Assembly (NCBI GenBank): GCA_019694155.1 | Contig: JAIBCN010000011.1 | Span: forward strand, 1 to 50,322 | DNA length: 50,322 nucleotides | Reading direction: 5' to 3' | Source of the DNA: Vicinamibacteria bacterium | GTDB lineage: Bacteria > Acidobacteriota > Vicinamibacteria > Fen-336 > JAGNNV01 | Shown: one piece after another, positions 34,881 through 45,194 of the stretch | Position numbering within the stretch: the stretch's first letter is position 1 | How the letters are laid out: each line of letters starts with the position of its first letter | The notes under the pieces: generated by a model | The model's database searches: none | What the model was told of the DNA's origin: nothing | The model's input: only the letters and a program-made list of their open reading frames with translations | Made by a program: the position numbers and the translations under genes

Positions 34881-35557
34881 TGCTTCTTCTCGGAGGCCCT
34901 GGCGGCGGACTCCTGCTTCTCCGACCTTTCGAATTCCCTCACCACCTTGCGGATGTAGCCGCGCGTCTCGCGATAAGGGGGGACACCGTTGTGTTTCGCC
35001 ACTGCCCCCGCGCCCGCGTTGTAAGCGGCGAGGGCCTCGGCCACGCGGCCCTGGTACTTCTCGAGAAGCTGGCGGAGCAGCCGGGCGCCCGCGTCGATGT
35101 TCTGCGCGGGATCGAAGGCGTTCGAGACGCCAAGCTCCTTCGCGGTGCCGGGCATGAGCTGCATCACTCCTTGAGCACCCTTGGGCGAGACCGCGGCCGG
35201 ATCGAAAGCCGACTCGGCGCGGGCCACCGCGCGCACGAGCGACCTCGGGAGGGCGTACCGGTGGGCGGCGGCCTCGACCAGTTGCTCGATGGTCCGCGGC
35301 GGGGCGTCGCCAGCCGTGGGCGGGGGCGTCTCGGCAACGGGCTCCGCGTCGACCTCTTCATCGGGCTCGACACGCTCGACGTCGATCGGGCGCAATTCGA
35401 TGTCCCCGCCCTTGAGCGTGGCGACGCAGGCGGAGGCCGTGCAGGAGAGCGCTTCGATCTTGAGTGTCTTGCCGGAGCGAAGGTACAGCGTGTCCGCGAA
35501 AGCGGCGCTGCTCCCCAGGAACAGGACGGCGGCGAGGAAAACAGGCCTCACGCGCAA
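34877..35557 (-). CDS. Lytic transglycosylase (SLT family)
   Basis: 226 residues. Signal peptide ends SSAAFA. A short N-terminal beta domain (TLYLRSGKTLKIEALSC) has two nearby Cys. The SLT domain (about 90-210) has catalytic Glu in VARAESAFDP, then PKGAQGVMQLMPGTA and AYNAGAGAV. Opens peptidoglycan, as expected for inserting a trans-envelope machine. The TTG start at 35557 follows the preceding stop directly; GTG 35551 is an alternative. Confidence 0.9.
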   Translation of the reverse strand: MRVRPVFLAAVLFLGSSAAFADTLYLRSGKTLKIEALSCTASACVATLKGGDIELRPIDVERVEPDEEVDAEPVAETPPPTAGDAPPRTIEQLVEAAAHRYALPRSLVRAVARAESAFDPAAVSPKGAQGVMQLMPGTAKELGVSNAFDPAQNIDAGARLLRQLLEKYQGRVAEALAAYNAGAGAVAKHNGVPPYRETRGYIRKVVREFERSEKQESAARASEKKQ

Positions 35558-36271
35558 CTAGGAGCCGGCCACAACCTGGACCGTGATGTCGGCGGCTGTG
35601 ACGCTGCCCGGCGCCAGCACCTCGACCTTGATGGTGATCGTGCCCGTCGTGGTTCGCTTGGTCTGAACCTTGTTGATCGCATCCCCATTGTTGTTGGTGG
35701 GCACGTCCGATCCCTCCAGCAGGCGGTCGGTCGCGGGGTCGCTGGAAACTCTGAAGCGCACGATGATCCCGGGAATCGGGTTGCCGTTCTCGTCGAGGAC
35801 GCGGGCCCCGATTTCGGCGGTGGACTTGCCCAGCCGCAGGTCGATGATCTGGTCTACGGCCTGGGTCTTGACACTGTTTACCCGGCGTGCGCCGATCGGG
35901 ATGCTGTCCGACTTGATCGACACCGCCCCGGACACCGCCGTCACAACGGCCGTGCCGGAAGTCGCGTTGGATCTGAGATTCACCCGAGCCACGCCATCGT
36001 TGGTTCTGGCTTGTTCGTCGATGATCCCCACCGTCGTGAAGAACTGGATAACCGTCCCGTCCGGAACGGGCGTCCCCGCCTTTTCGACGGCCAGGACCGA
36101 TACGACTGCCGTGTCGCCGTTGGCCGCGATGAAAGGCGGATTCACGAAGATCTGGAGCGTGGTGCCATCCGGCGCGCTCAGGATGGCCTGACCGCACGAC
36201 GCAAGGACCATCGCGACAAGGCTGCCCGCGGCCACGCGGGCCGCGACGCTTTCGTAGACGCGACGAATCAT
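35558..36271 (-). CDS. Lipoprotein with bacterial Ig-like (Big-1-type) repeats
   Basis: 237 residues. Lipobox VLASC, Cys26. Two Ig-like units are seen: GDTAVVSVLAVEKAGTPVPDG then VARVNLRSNATSGTAVVTAV, and AEIGARVLDENGNPIPGIIV then GTITIKVEVLAPG. The invasin-like pattern VLDENGNPIPG is typical. ATG 36271 overlaps the secretin stop (ATGA). It could decorate the outer surface or act as a secretin-associated pilotin or cap. This role is an inference from position. Confidence 0.78.
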   Translation of the reverse strand: MIRRVYESVAARVAAGSLVAMVLASCGQAILSAPDGTTLQIFVNPPFIAANGDTAVVSVLAVEKAGTPVPDGTVIQFFTTVGIIDEQARTNDGVARVNLRSNATSGTAVVTAVSGAVSIKSDSIPIGARRVNSVKTQAVDQIIDLRLGKSTAEIGARVLDENGNPIPGIIVRFRVSSDPATDRLLEGSDVPTNNNGDAINKVQTKRTTTGTITIKVEVLAPGSVTAADITVQVVAGS

Positions 36272-38715
36272 GGCGTCACCGTAACACGAACGGCTCCGGC
36301 GAGAGGAACCGGGCTCTGGGTCACGCCCGAGCTCAAGGAAAGGTTCTCCACGAAGATCGTCACCTCGCCGGGACGCGTGGCACGAAAGCCGACCGTGGCG
36401 ACGGTGCCCGTTCCGCCCGCGAGCGGTGTGGGGCGCCTGAACTGGGCGGAGGCCCGCGATCCTTCGAGCTGCCGCTCGGTCAGGACCTGAACGCCGTCCA
36501 CGGACAGGAGCTGACCCGCGATCATCTCCGTGAACTCGATGACGGGCGAATCGGAGCGCACCGTGATGCTGACGTCCTTCAGCGAGCGCGCATTGAAGAG
36601 GTTCACGGCGACGCGCTGAACCTCTCCCACCTTCATCTTCACTTCCGTGCGGTCCCACGCCGAGCGAGAGGCGAGCGGCCCTCCCGCCGCGGGCGGAGTG
36701 GGCACGGCTCCCGGCGCGGGCGGGGCGACGCGGGGCGCCGGATCGAGCGCCGAACTCGAGGAAGGCGAGCCCGCCTCGGCCGCCCCGGGGGGCATCGAGG
36801 GAGCGGACGGCTGAAGGGGCGTTGGTGAGGCAACAGGGGCAGGTGTCGCGAGCGGGGCCGGGGCCGGAGCCGGGGCCTCGGCGGGCGCCGCCGCTGGGGA
36901 CGCCGGCGTTTCGGGCTCAGGCTCCACTTCCTCGGGACCAAAGAGCGGACGCACTCCCGGGATGCGCAGGTTGTTTCGCAGTCCGAGGTACAGGGGCTCG
37001 ACATCTTCGGCGAGCACATTGGGCGCGCGGAGGATGTGCGGCGTCAGGGAAATGAGGATCTCGATCTCCTGGTCCGTGGACACGTGCCCGCCGAGGAGCT
37101 TGTTGACCAGGGGAATCGAACCCATGCCCAGGGCCCCCTTCAAAGACCGCGCCTCCCGGCCCTGAATGAGGCCGCCGATGACCGCGGTCACCCCGTCGGT
37201 GAGGCGCAGGGTGTTCTCCAGTTTGCGGGTCAGGAAGGTCGGGTAGTTGGTGGCGGCATCTCCGGTGCCGAAGACCTTGTCCTCGCCCAGCGCCGAAAAC
37301 TCCGCCTTGAACTCCATGGTGATCTCGTCGTTCGCGGTCACCTTGGCCTTGTCGATCTCGAGGTTGACGCCCACCGTTTTGTACTGGGCGCTCGTGGTCC
37401 CGCCCACGAATCCCCCGGCAGTGGCGCCCGTCCCCTGGTTGGCGTAGCCCGGATAGAACTGGGGAATGGGAATGTCGGTGCCCACATTGAACGTCGCCTT
37501 CTTGCCCTCGAAGGCGCGGACCTTGGGCGACGAGAGGATCTTCACCATCGAATCATCCTGAAGGAACTTCGAGAAGATCGCGGACGGGATCTGGACCACC
37601 CAGTCGGATGCATTGAGGGAGGCGAGGAAGATGGCTCTCAGGTTGGTGAGACCTCCCGAGACCTCCCCCTCGTTTCCGGTCGGCCTCAGTTCCGCTCCCG
37701 CCTGGTAGTTGGAGAGTTGGAGGCCGTACTCCTTCGCCTTGGTGCGGTTCACCTCGATGATCTCGACTTCCACCAGGATCTCGCCCTTGGGCTTGTCGTT
37801 CGACCGGATGAAGCGATCGGCGAGAGCCATTTCGTCGAGGGTCGAGATCACGGTGATGGAGTTGGTGGCGTCGTTCTTCGCCACCTTGGTCTGCGCGCCG
37901 AGGGCCGTGCGCACGGCCGCCTCGAGGTCCTTGGCCTCGACGTTCTCGAGGTAGAAGGTGCGCATGACCTGATCGTCCCAGCGCTGGCGGGTCTGGGCGT
38001 TGGTGTCGTCGAAGATCAGTATGGTGTTGCGGTCGAGAACCCGGTAGGCCTTCTTGTTGATGAGGCCGATCTGATCGAGCGCCTCCTGGAAGGTGACCCC
38101 GGTGAGGTTCGAGGAGATGACTTTGTCCTTCCCCTGCAGATCCGGATCGAAAACCACGTTGACTCCGGCGAGAGTGCCCAGAGCCTGGTAGATCTTGTCG
38201 AGCCGCTCGGTCATGTTGAGCTTGATCGGCACCGGAGAGCGAGGCGAGAGCAGCGGAACGGGCAGGGTGGCGTCGGCGGGGCGACGGGCGGCGAGGTCCT
38301 TCTGCTGGCGCTTCTCGGCGGCGATCTTCTCGATCCGCGCCTGTACGACGGCCATGTCGTCGGCGGCGGCGCGATTCGAGGGGTCGAAGCCGACGGCAAT
38401 GCCGTATTCCTCCTTCGCCTTTTCGAGGTTCCCGGTCTGGAGGTGCCGGCGGGCCTTGTCGGTGTGGGAGCGGCTGGCCTGGATCCTGGCGTTTTCGAGC
38501 GCAATCTTGTACTTGAGGTTGCGGGGAGAGGCGGCCAGGGCCTTGGTGAAGCGGGCCACCGCCATGTCCCAGTCGCCCTTCTCGGAGAACTTCTGCCCGC
38601 CGCGGTAGGCGCTGCTCGCCGCGCAGCCGAACGAGAGCGCAGCCAGCGCCACGGCGACGAGAAAGGTCGACGCGGCGCGGCGCGGGCTTCGTTCACGCTT
38701 CAATCTGGTTTTCAA
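36268..38715 (-). CDS. Secretin (PilQ/GspD-like) with TPR N-terminus and cohesin-like C-terminus
   Basis: 815 residues. A lipoprotein-like signal ends LSFGC (Cys31). A TPR region spans about 35-130 (GDWDMAVARFTKALAASP; GNLEKAKEEYGIAVGFDP). Secretin N-domains lie at about 165-300 (MTERLDKIYQALGTLAGVNVV). The barrel domain is at about 300-590, including KILSSPKVRAFEGKKATFNV and EIEILISLTPHIL. After a Pro/Ala linker (about 605-690) comes a cohesin-like beta domain (VGEVQRVAVNLFNARSLKDV; ATVGFRATRPGEVTIFV). Forms the outer-membrane channel. TTG 38715 is the start. Confidence 0.88.
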   Translation of the reverse strand: MKTRLKRERSPRRAASTFLVAVALAALSFGCAASSAYRGGQKFSEKGDWDMAVARFTKALAASPRNLKYKIALENARIQASRSHTDKARRHLQTGNLEKAKEEYGIAVGFDPSNRAAADDMAVVQARIEKIAAEKRQQKDLAARRPADATLPVPLLSPRSPVPIKLNMTERLDKIYQALGTLAGVNVVFDPDLQGKDKVISSNLTGVTFQEALDQIGLINKKAYRVLDRNTILIFDDTNAQTRQRWDDQVMRTFYLENVEAKDLEAAVRTALGAQTKVAKNDATNSITVISTLDEMALADRFIRSNDKPKGEILVEVEIIEVNRTKAKEYGLQLSNYQAGAELRPTGNEGEVSGGLTNLRAIFLASLNASDWVVQIPSAIFSKFLQDDSMVKILSSPKVRAFEGKKATFNVGTDIPIPQFYPGYANQGTGATAGGFVGGTTSAQYKTVGVNLEIDKAKVTANDEITMEFKAEFSALGEDKVFGTGDAATNYPTFLTRKLENTLRLTDGVTAVIGGLIQGREARSLKGALGMGSIPLVNKLLGGHVSTDQEIEILISLTPHILRAPNVLAEDVEPLYLGLRNNLRIPGVRPLFGPEEVEPEPETPASPAAAPAEAPAPAPAPLATPAPVASPTPLQPSAPSMPPGAAEAGSPSSSSALDPAPRVAPPAPGAVPTPPAAGGPLASRSAWDRTEVKMKVGEVQRVAVNLFNARSLKDVSITVRSDSPVIEFTEMIAGQLLSVDGVQVLTERQLEGSRASAQFRRPTPLAGGTGTVATVGFRATRPGEVTIFVENLSLSSGVTQSPVPLAGAVRVTVTP

Positions 38716-38727
38716 TTTTTCGCTCGA

Positions 38728-39267
38728 TTAGTTCGTCTTCAGGGGCAGACGCCGGGTTCTTCCCGAGCCCAGCTCTTCGATTTCCGCCGACTCGGCGCCA
38801 ATGCGGATGACGCGAAACGCGTTGCCCAGCACCTGCCCCGGCTGTCCGACGAGGAGTATCTCTCCATCTTTGACGAAGGAGGCGATCTTCCGGCCTGCCC
38901 CATTATCGACGATCCCGATGAGAGTCACGTTCAGCGTTGGCCACGGGGTAGGAGTCGGTTCGGCCTCCGGCGTGGGAAAGGGCGTGGGAGGCGGCAGGGG
39001 AGCCAGCCGGATCACGGGCGTCGGAACGGGATTGAGATCGGCGCGGGATTCGCGGCCGAACTTGAAGACATCTCTCGATGGAGCCGCGACACCCGCGTCG
39101 GACCTCCCCAGACGGTCGAGACCGATGGCCGGAACCTCCGAACCCACCTCGAGGCGCAGCGCCGCCTTCTCGGGGGTGTCCGACGAACGGAAGAAGCCGT
39201 TCCAGACAACGGCCGCGAGGATGAGGAGAAGAAGCCCCGCGCCCAGTTCCTTCCGCCCCATCACCAT
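38728..39267 (-). CDS. PilP/GspC-like inner-membrane protein
   Basis: 179 residues. One transmembrane segment (about 9-25), a Pro/Thr linker (PTPFPTPEAEPTPTPWPT), then a beta domain with VTLIGIVDNGAGRKIASFV and GQVLGNAFRVIRIG, matching the HR domain that contacts secretin N-domains. It lies just before the secretin gene. Start ATG 39267 overlaps the preceding pseudopilin end. Confidence 0.78.
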   Translation of the reverse strand: MVMGRKELGAGLLLLILAAVVWNGFFRSSDTPEKAALRLEVGSEVPAIGLDRLGRSDAGVAAPSRDVFKFGRESRADLNPVPTPVIRLAPLPPPTPFPTPEAEPTPTPWPTLNVTLIGIVDNGAGRKIASFVKDGEILLVGQPGQVLGNAFRVIRIGAESAEIEELGSGRTRRLPLKTN

Positions 39268-39686
39268 TCGTTGTAGGGCACGCCGTTCAACCCGACCTGG
39301 CTGGAGGCGCTCTTGACGTCGAAGACGCCGGTGGGGGTCTCCCCGCTCGCCGAATCGGTCTCGGGTGGTATCTCCACCCAGGGCTCGCCGGCGATGGGAT
39401 CGGGCGGGATCTTTCGCGTGTAGCCGTCCGTAACGAGGGCGTCGAGGGTCTCTGGATACTTCCCTTTGTCCGACTGGTACTGGTCGATCAGGTCGCGCAG
39501 CCGGTAGAGGTTTTCGCGCAGAACCGCCTCTTTCGCGGAAAGCACGGAGTTGCGGTAATTGGGCAGGGCAATGGACACCAGGATGCCCATGATGGTGATG
39601 ACCACGATCAGCTCGAGAAGAGTGAAGCCCCTCGATCGACCGTCCCTCTGCCTGGATGTCAGGAACGCGGATTTGAGTCCAACCAT
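39261..39686 (-). CDS. gspG: Type II pseudopilin, GspG-like
   Basis: 141 residues. Leader ends RSRG, then FTLLELIVVITIMGILVSIALP, the classic cleavage site with Glu+5. The body holds QYQSDKGKYPETLDALV and PDPIAGEPW, which match the GspG calcium-loop region in spacing. ATG 39686 shares its first base with the stop of the neighbouring pseudopilin (TGATG). Major pseudopilin candidate. Confidence 0.88.
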   Translation of the reverse strand: MVGLKSAFLTSRQRDGRSRGFTLLELIVVITIMGILVSIALPNYRNSVLSAKEAVLRENLYRLRDLIDQYQSDKGKYPETLDALVTDGYTRKIPPDPIAGEPWVEIPPETDSASGETPTGVFDVKSASSQVGLNGVPYNEW

Positions 39687-40153
39687 CACCAGTCCTTCAG
39701 CTTCGTGCCGTCGAGCGCTATTCCCTCGGCCAGCGAGTAGACATCGTAAACGTTGTCGCCACACCAGGAGGAAGAGTCGTGATCATCCTGATAGCAGCGC
39801 ATCCCCCATTCCGCCTTTCCGGAGAAAGGGTCCTCGGGAATGCGCCTGAGGAACTTCAGCTTGAATCCCGGACGGCCCACCTGATTCACGCCTTCGACCA
39901 GGGTCTCGAGGGATTCGGGGTACCCTTCGCTCCCGAGCTTCACGTCGGTTCCCCCGATCTGACCCCGATCCACGCCATCCTTGAACCGATCGATGGCCGT
40001 GCGGATCTCCCGGAGCGACCGCCGGAGTTCGATCTCTCTCTGTCGCTGACGGGTCACGCGGGAAAGGGGCAGGATGGCGGCCGCGAGTATCGCGATGATG
40101 GTCGCGACCGCGAGCACCTCGATGAAGGTCGTGCCCCGTTCACTGCGCCGCAC
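39686..40153 (-). CDS. Second pseudopilin, GspG-like
   Basis: 155 residues. Short leader MRRSERG, then TTFIEVLAVATIIAILAAAILP with Glu+5. The body has the GspG-like pattern YPESLETLVEGV, PEDPFSGKAEWG and YDVYSL. Two Cys residues may form a disulfide. Start overlaps PilO by 14 bp. Paired with the adjacent pseudopilin, perhaps by duplication. Confidence 0.87.
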   Translation of the reverse strand: MRRSERGTTFIEVLAVATIIAILAAAILPLSRVTRQRQREIELRRSLREIRTAIDRFKDGVDRGQIGGTDVKLGSEGYPESLETLVEGVNQVGRPGFKLKFLRRIPEDPFSGKAEWGMRCYQDDHDSSSWCGDNVYDVYSLAEGIALDGTKLKDW

Positions 40154-40703
40154 GGGTGTCTCCGTCCTTGAAGATGGCCGATAGGCGCAGGTTCATCTTC
40201 GCCCCCTGGTCTTCCTGCGACAGGGCCATCTGCTCGACCAGAAGGAAGCGCTTCGCGGACTCGATACGGGCCAAGAAGGCGGTCAGGTTGGAATAGCTCC
40301 CATCGAGGGGCAGAGTGACATCGCAGCGCACGAGGTCGGTGCCCCGGACCTTCGAGATGGAATAGGTGCTCTTCTTGGGCTTGAGCCCCGCCTCGCGGGC
40401 GAGCCTCTCGATCTCGCGCTGGGTGCCGAAGAGGTCCTCGTTGCGGTACTTGAGATGGTCGCGGCTCAGGCTCTCGATATCGCTTCGGTTCCGCGCCAGA
40501 AGCTCCTTGCGCGCGGTCGCCTGGGCCCAGACCTTCTCGAGCGCGGCCCGACGCGTGGACACTTCCTTCGCCCGGCTTTCGGCGCGGCGAAGCGAGTTGA
40601 GCCGCGGCCACGTCGCGGCCGCGAAAAGGACGCCGTTGGCAACGAGGAGAAGCAGAGCCAGCCAGGCCAGGCGTCGCCGCGTCCCGGACGACCGCCGGCT
40701 CAT
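40140..40703 (-). CDS. pilO: PilO-like (GspM-like) assembly protein
   Basis: 187 residues. Transmembrane segment about 13-32, coiled coil about 35-85, and a ferredoxin-like domain with VRCDVTLPLDGSYSNLTAFLARIES and KRFLLVEQM. Works with PilN and PilP in the inner-membrane alignment complex. ATG overlaps the PilN stop (ATGA). Confidence 0.85.
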   Translation of the reverse strand: MSRRSSGTRRRLAWLALLLLVANGVLFAAATWPRLNSLRRAESRAKEVSTRRAALEKVWAQATARKELLARNRSDIESLSRDHLKYRNEDLFGTQREIERLAREAGLKPKKSTYSISKVRGTDLVRCDVTLPLDGSYSNLTAFLARIESAKRFLLVEQMALSQEDQGAKMNLRLSAIFKDGDTRAAQ

Positions 40704-41344
40704 CGTGCACCTCCAGGAACCGGGGAGGGCGACGACGCGGGCCCGGGCGGGGTCGCCGGCCTGCCGCCGCTCGTTTCGACAGAGGCGGCCGGGGTCAACG
40801 GATCGAAAATCACTTCCAATCCGAACTCCGTGCCCTCTTCGGTGTCCGACAGCGACCGGAGGGAGGCGTTCGAGAAGACCGGCGAAGCGTCGAGGGTCTC
40901 GGCGAGGGAGAAGGCAGCGTCCTTGGTCCGGGCCACCCCCGCGAGCTCGACCAGCATGCCCCGCACACCGCGCGCGGTGGAGGGCGAGATCCGGTTCAAG
41001 CGCACGTCATCGGACAGGGTGCCCTCGAGTTCGGCGAGCAGCCGCCGCCAGGGGAAGACCCGCCGGTCGACGAGCTCTTTGTAGGCGCGCAGCCGAGCGA
41101 GCTCGGCGGGCTCGACCCTCAAAGGGGGCTCCCTGGCGATCCCGTCCTCGAGCTCGGCGATGCGGGCCTCGTCCTGACGCACCGCGCGCACGATGTTGGC
41201 CTCGTCGCCCGAGATGAGCCGGCTCAGGAGGCGTCCGTGGAGAAACGAGAGGACCAGCGCCATGAGCAGGAGAATTCCCGTGAGCAGCCAGGGCACCCTC
41301 TCGTTTCGGAAGGGTCGGAGGGCCAGATTCGTCGACGGCATCAT
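40700..41344 (-). CDS. pilN: PilN-like assembly protein
   Basis: 214 residues. The N-terminal MMPSTNLALRPFRNERVPW has the short cytoplasmic peptide (NLLP-type) that binds PilM; transmembrane segment at about 22-42; coiled coil; then a small alpha/beta domain (LAELEGTLSDDVRLNRISP, MLVELAGVARTKDAAFSLAE). Tail Pro/Ser-rich. Five base pairs after pilM. Confidence 0.82.
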   Translation of the reverse strand: MMPSTNLALRPFRNERVPWLLTGILLLMALVLSFLHGRLLSRLISGDEANIVRAVRQDEARIAELEDGIAREPPLRVEPAELARLRAYKELVDRRVFPWRRLLAELEGTLSDDVRLNRISPSTARGVRGMLVELAGVARTKDAAFSLAETLDASPVFSNASLRSLSDTEEGTEFGLEVIFDPLTPAASVETSGGRPATPPGPASSPSPVPGGAR

Positions 41345-41349
41345 CGGCG

Positions 41350-42299
41350 TCAGCAGGCTCCAAGCAAAGCCAGCGCGGGGGCGGCCGAGCGCTCGACCGC
41401 GGTCGGCATCCCGGCCACCACCAGATGCGCCGGCGGCTTCGCCCGCTCCGCCGTGCAGGCGAAGACGGCGCCCAGGTCCCCGCTGATCGCCTCGAACCAC
41501 CGGTCCGATGCGTGTACGACCGCGGAAGAGAGCCTGGCGCCCGACAGGCGGTCCCGCCAGAAGACGGCGGTGGAGGCGATCTCCCGCCTGACCTCTGCGG
41601 GACTGCGCGCGACCGCGGCGTCGAACGAACGGATGGAGAGAGGCCAGCCCTGGCGCATCAGGGTCAGGGTCAGCCACGTCGGATCGTGGCGAACGAGCAG
41701 AGCGTCTCCTTCCGCCGCGATTCCCCGGAGGAGGGCCATGGACGAGGTCTCGACCGAGCCCACGTCCAGACCAAAGGCGTGCCCGACCTGCTCGTAGGCG
41801 CCGAGCACCGATCTCGAGAACCCCACGCCGAGAACCGGGTCGACGGACCCGCGCGGCCAGGCGGAGATGACGCGAACGTCCGCGGGGGGGAACGGGAGGA
41901 GCTTCTGCATGCGAAAGGCCATCACCGCGTCGCGCCGCTTGGGCTCGGCGCGGACTTCCTCCTGCGCGAACAGCCGGAAGCGCGCCACCACGTCCGGGAC
42001 CACGAGGGCGGCCCGGGCCTGCGGCGCAGCTCCGATTTTCGCAAGGACCCGCCTGGCGGCATCACGCATCTCTTCCTTGTTGACGAAGCCGGGGTCCTCG
42101 AGAGTCGGAACAAAGGTCCCCTCGCTCAGGGGCTCGCTCACCAGGGAGCGCAGCTCCACCTTGCCGCGCTTCGATTCCACGCGGGCGCCCACGAGGGCGA
42201 TGGACGAGAACTCGAGGGCCACCTCGGCTCCATCGGGCTCGAGAAAGAAACGGCGGAGCCTCCCACCAAGGGACCTTGGAGGCGGGCCTGGAGTCCCGA

Positions 42300-42303
<4 letters not shown>
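41350..42303 (-). CDS. pilM: PilM-like actin-fold protein, divergent
   Basis: 317 residues. Cytoplasmic partner of PilN. The nucleotide-phosphate motif, normally D-x-G-S, reads ALEFSSIALVGARV, so ATP binding may be lost. AFRMQKLLPFPPADVRVISAW and the C-terminal VVAGM region fit the family. GTG 42303 overlaps the gspE stop (GTGA). Confidence 0.75.
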
Positions 42304-43934
<1,631 letters not shown>

Positions 43935-43936
43935 GG

Positions 43937-45145
43937 CTACGCTCCCCCCCTCGACTGAAGCGCCGAGAAGGCCTCGAACATGGGCAGGTAGAGAGCGAGG
44001 ACCATGGAGCCGATGACCACGGCCATGAAGACGAGAAGGACGGGCTCCACGAGGGCGAGGATGGTCTGCACCTTCACGTCGAGGTCCTCGTCGTAGAAAT
44101 CGGCGACCTGGTTCAGCATCTCGCCGAGGGCGCCTGTGTTCTCACCCACGCGGATCATCTCCACCGTCAGAGGCTCGATGTGCCCGGTGGCATCGAGCGC
44201 CAGGGACAGGCTCTTGCCTTCCTGGATCTGGGGCACGGCGGCCATGGCCGCCGCCGAGATCGCTCGATTCCCAACAGATGCTGCCGCCACACCGAGCGCC
44301 TGCACGAGGGGCAGGCCGCCGGAGAGAAGCGTCGACAGGCTGCGCGCCAGCTGGCTCGTGGAGTACGTGCGGAGGAGCACGCCGAAGAAGGGCAGCCTCA
44401 ATGTCCACCCATCGAAGCGCTCGCGATTCGAGGCGGCCTGAATCCAGGTGGCGAAGGCAAAGCCGGACACGACGAGAATGCCCAGCAGAGGCAGGCTCCA
44501 TTGGCGCGCCTGCTCGGACAGTCCCATGAGCACCCGCGTGGGAAGGGGTAATTGAGCGCCGAGGCTCCCGTAGAACGCGGTGAACTGGGGAAGAACGCGG
44601 GTGAGCATCACGTACATGAGGCCGAACATGCCTGAGAAGAGCACCATCGGGTAGACGGACGCCGCGATGACCTTTTTCTTGATGGCCTGGTTGAGCTTGA
44701 CGTAGGTGACGAACCGTCGCAGCACGCCCTCGAGATTGCCGCTCCGCTCTCCCGCGATGAGGCTCGCCGAGAACATCTGCGGGTACAACGGCCCCTCGAG
44801 GCGGAACGACTCGGAGAGCGCGGCGCCGGACTTGATTCGATCGCGGACGGCGGCGAGCGAGCGCTTGAACACCGGGTCGCGCTGGCGCTCCACCATGAGG
44901 TCCATCGACTGCGTCAGAGGAAGGCCGGCCTTGAGAAGAGCAGCGAGTTCCTGCCCGAACAACTGCAGGTTCTCCGCCTTCACTCGGGGTGCTCCAATCC
45001 GGAAGCCGCGCGCCGCGGCGCGGTGCGAGAAGAGGAACAGGCCTTGTCGCAGAAGGTCGGCCTTCAGGGCTTCCTCGTTCGGAGCGTCGAAACTCCGTTC
45101 GACGATCTCGCCCGCCGGCGTGCCGACCTTGCAGATGTACTCCAT
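43937..45145 (-). CDS. gspF: GspF/PilC-type inner-membrane platform protein
   Basis: 402 residues. Two GspF domains (about 68-190 and 270-392) with FGQELAALLKAGLPLTQSM and LARSLSTLLSGGLPLVQAL; ERSGNLEGVL and GENTGALGEML; three transmembrane regions. First gene of the cluster, behind a candidate promoter. Confidence 0.95.
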   Translation of the reverse strand: MEYICKVGTPAGEIVERSFDAPNEEALKADLLRQGLFLFSHRAAARGFRIGAPRVKAENLQLFGQELAALLKAGLPLTQSMDLMVERQRDPVFKRSLAAVRDRIKSGAALSESFRLEGPLYPQMFSASLIAGERSGNLEGVLRRFVTYVKLNQAIKKKVIAASVYPMVLFSGMFGLMYVMLTRVLPQFTAFYGSLGAQLPLPTRVLMGLSEQARQWSLPLLGILVVSGFAFATWIQAASNRERFDGWTLRLPFFGVLLRTYSTSQLARSLSTLLSGGLPLVQALGVAAASVGNRAISAAAMAAVPQIQEGKSLSLALDATGHIEPLTVEMIRVGENTGALGEMLNQVADFYDEDLDVKVQTILALVEPVLLVFMAVVIGSMVLALYLPMFEAFSALQSRGGA

Positions 45146-45163
45146 AAGTTATTGGAACAACTG

Positions 45164-45194
45164 AGTGTAGCAGCCTGGATCAGACGCCCGACAA
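45164..45194 (-). promoter_or_regulatory. Putative promoter of the pilus/secretion operon
   Basis: On the minus strand TTGTCG (45194-45189), 19 bp, TACACT (45169-45164), 18 nt before ATG 45145. Moderate match; it overlaps the end of the upstream gene. Confidence 0.35.

Noticed and set aside
37036..39276. Open plus-strand frame of 746 codons opposite the secretin
   Set aside because: Compositional shadow of a GC-rich gene; no motif or ribosome site, while the minus strand encodes clear secretin and PilP-like proteins.
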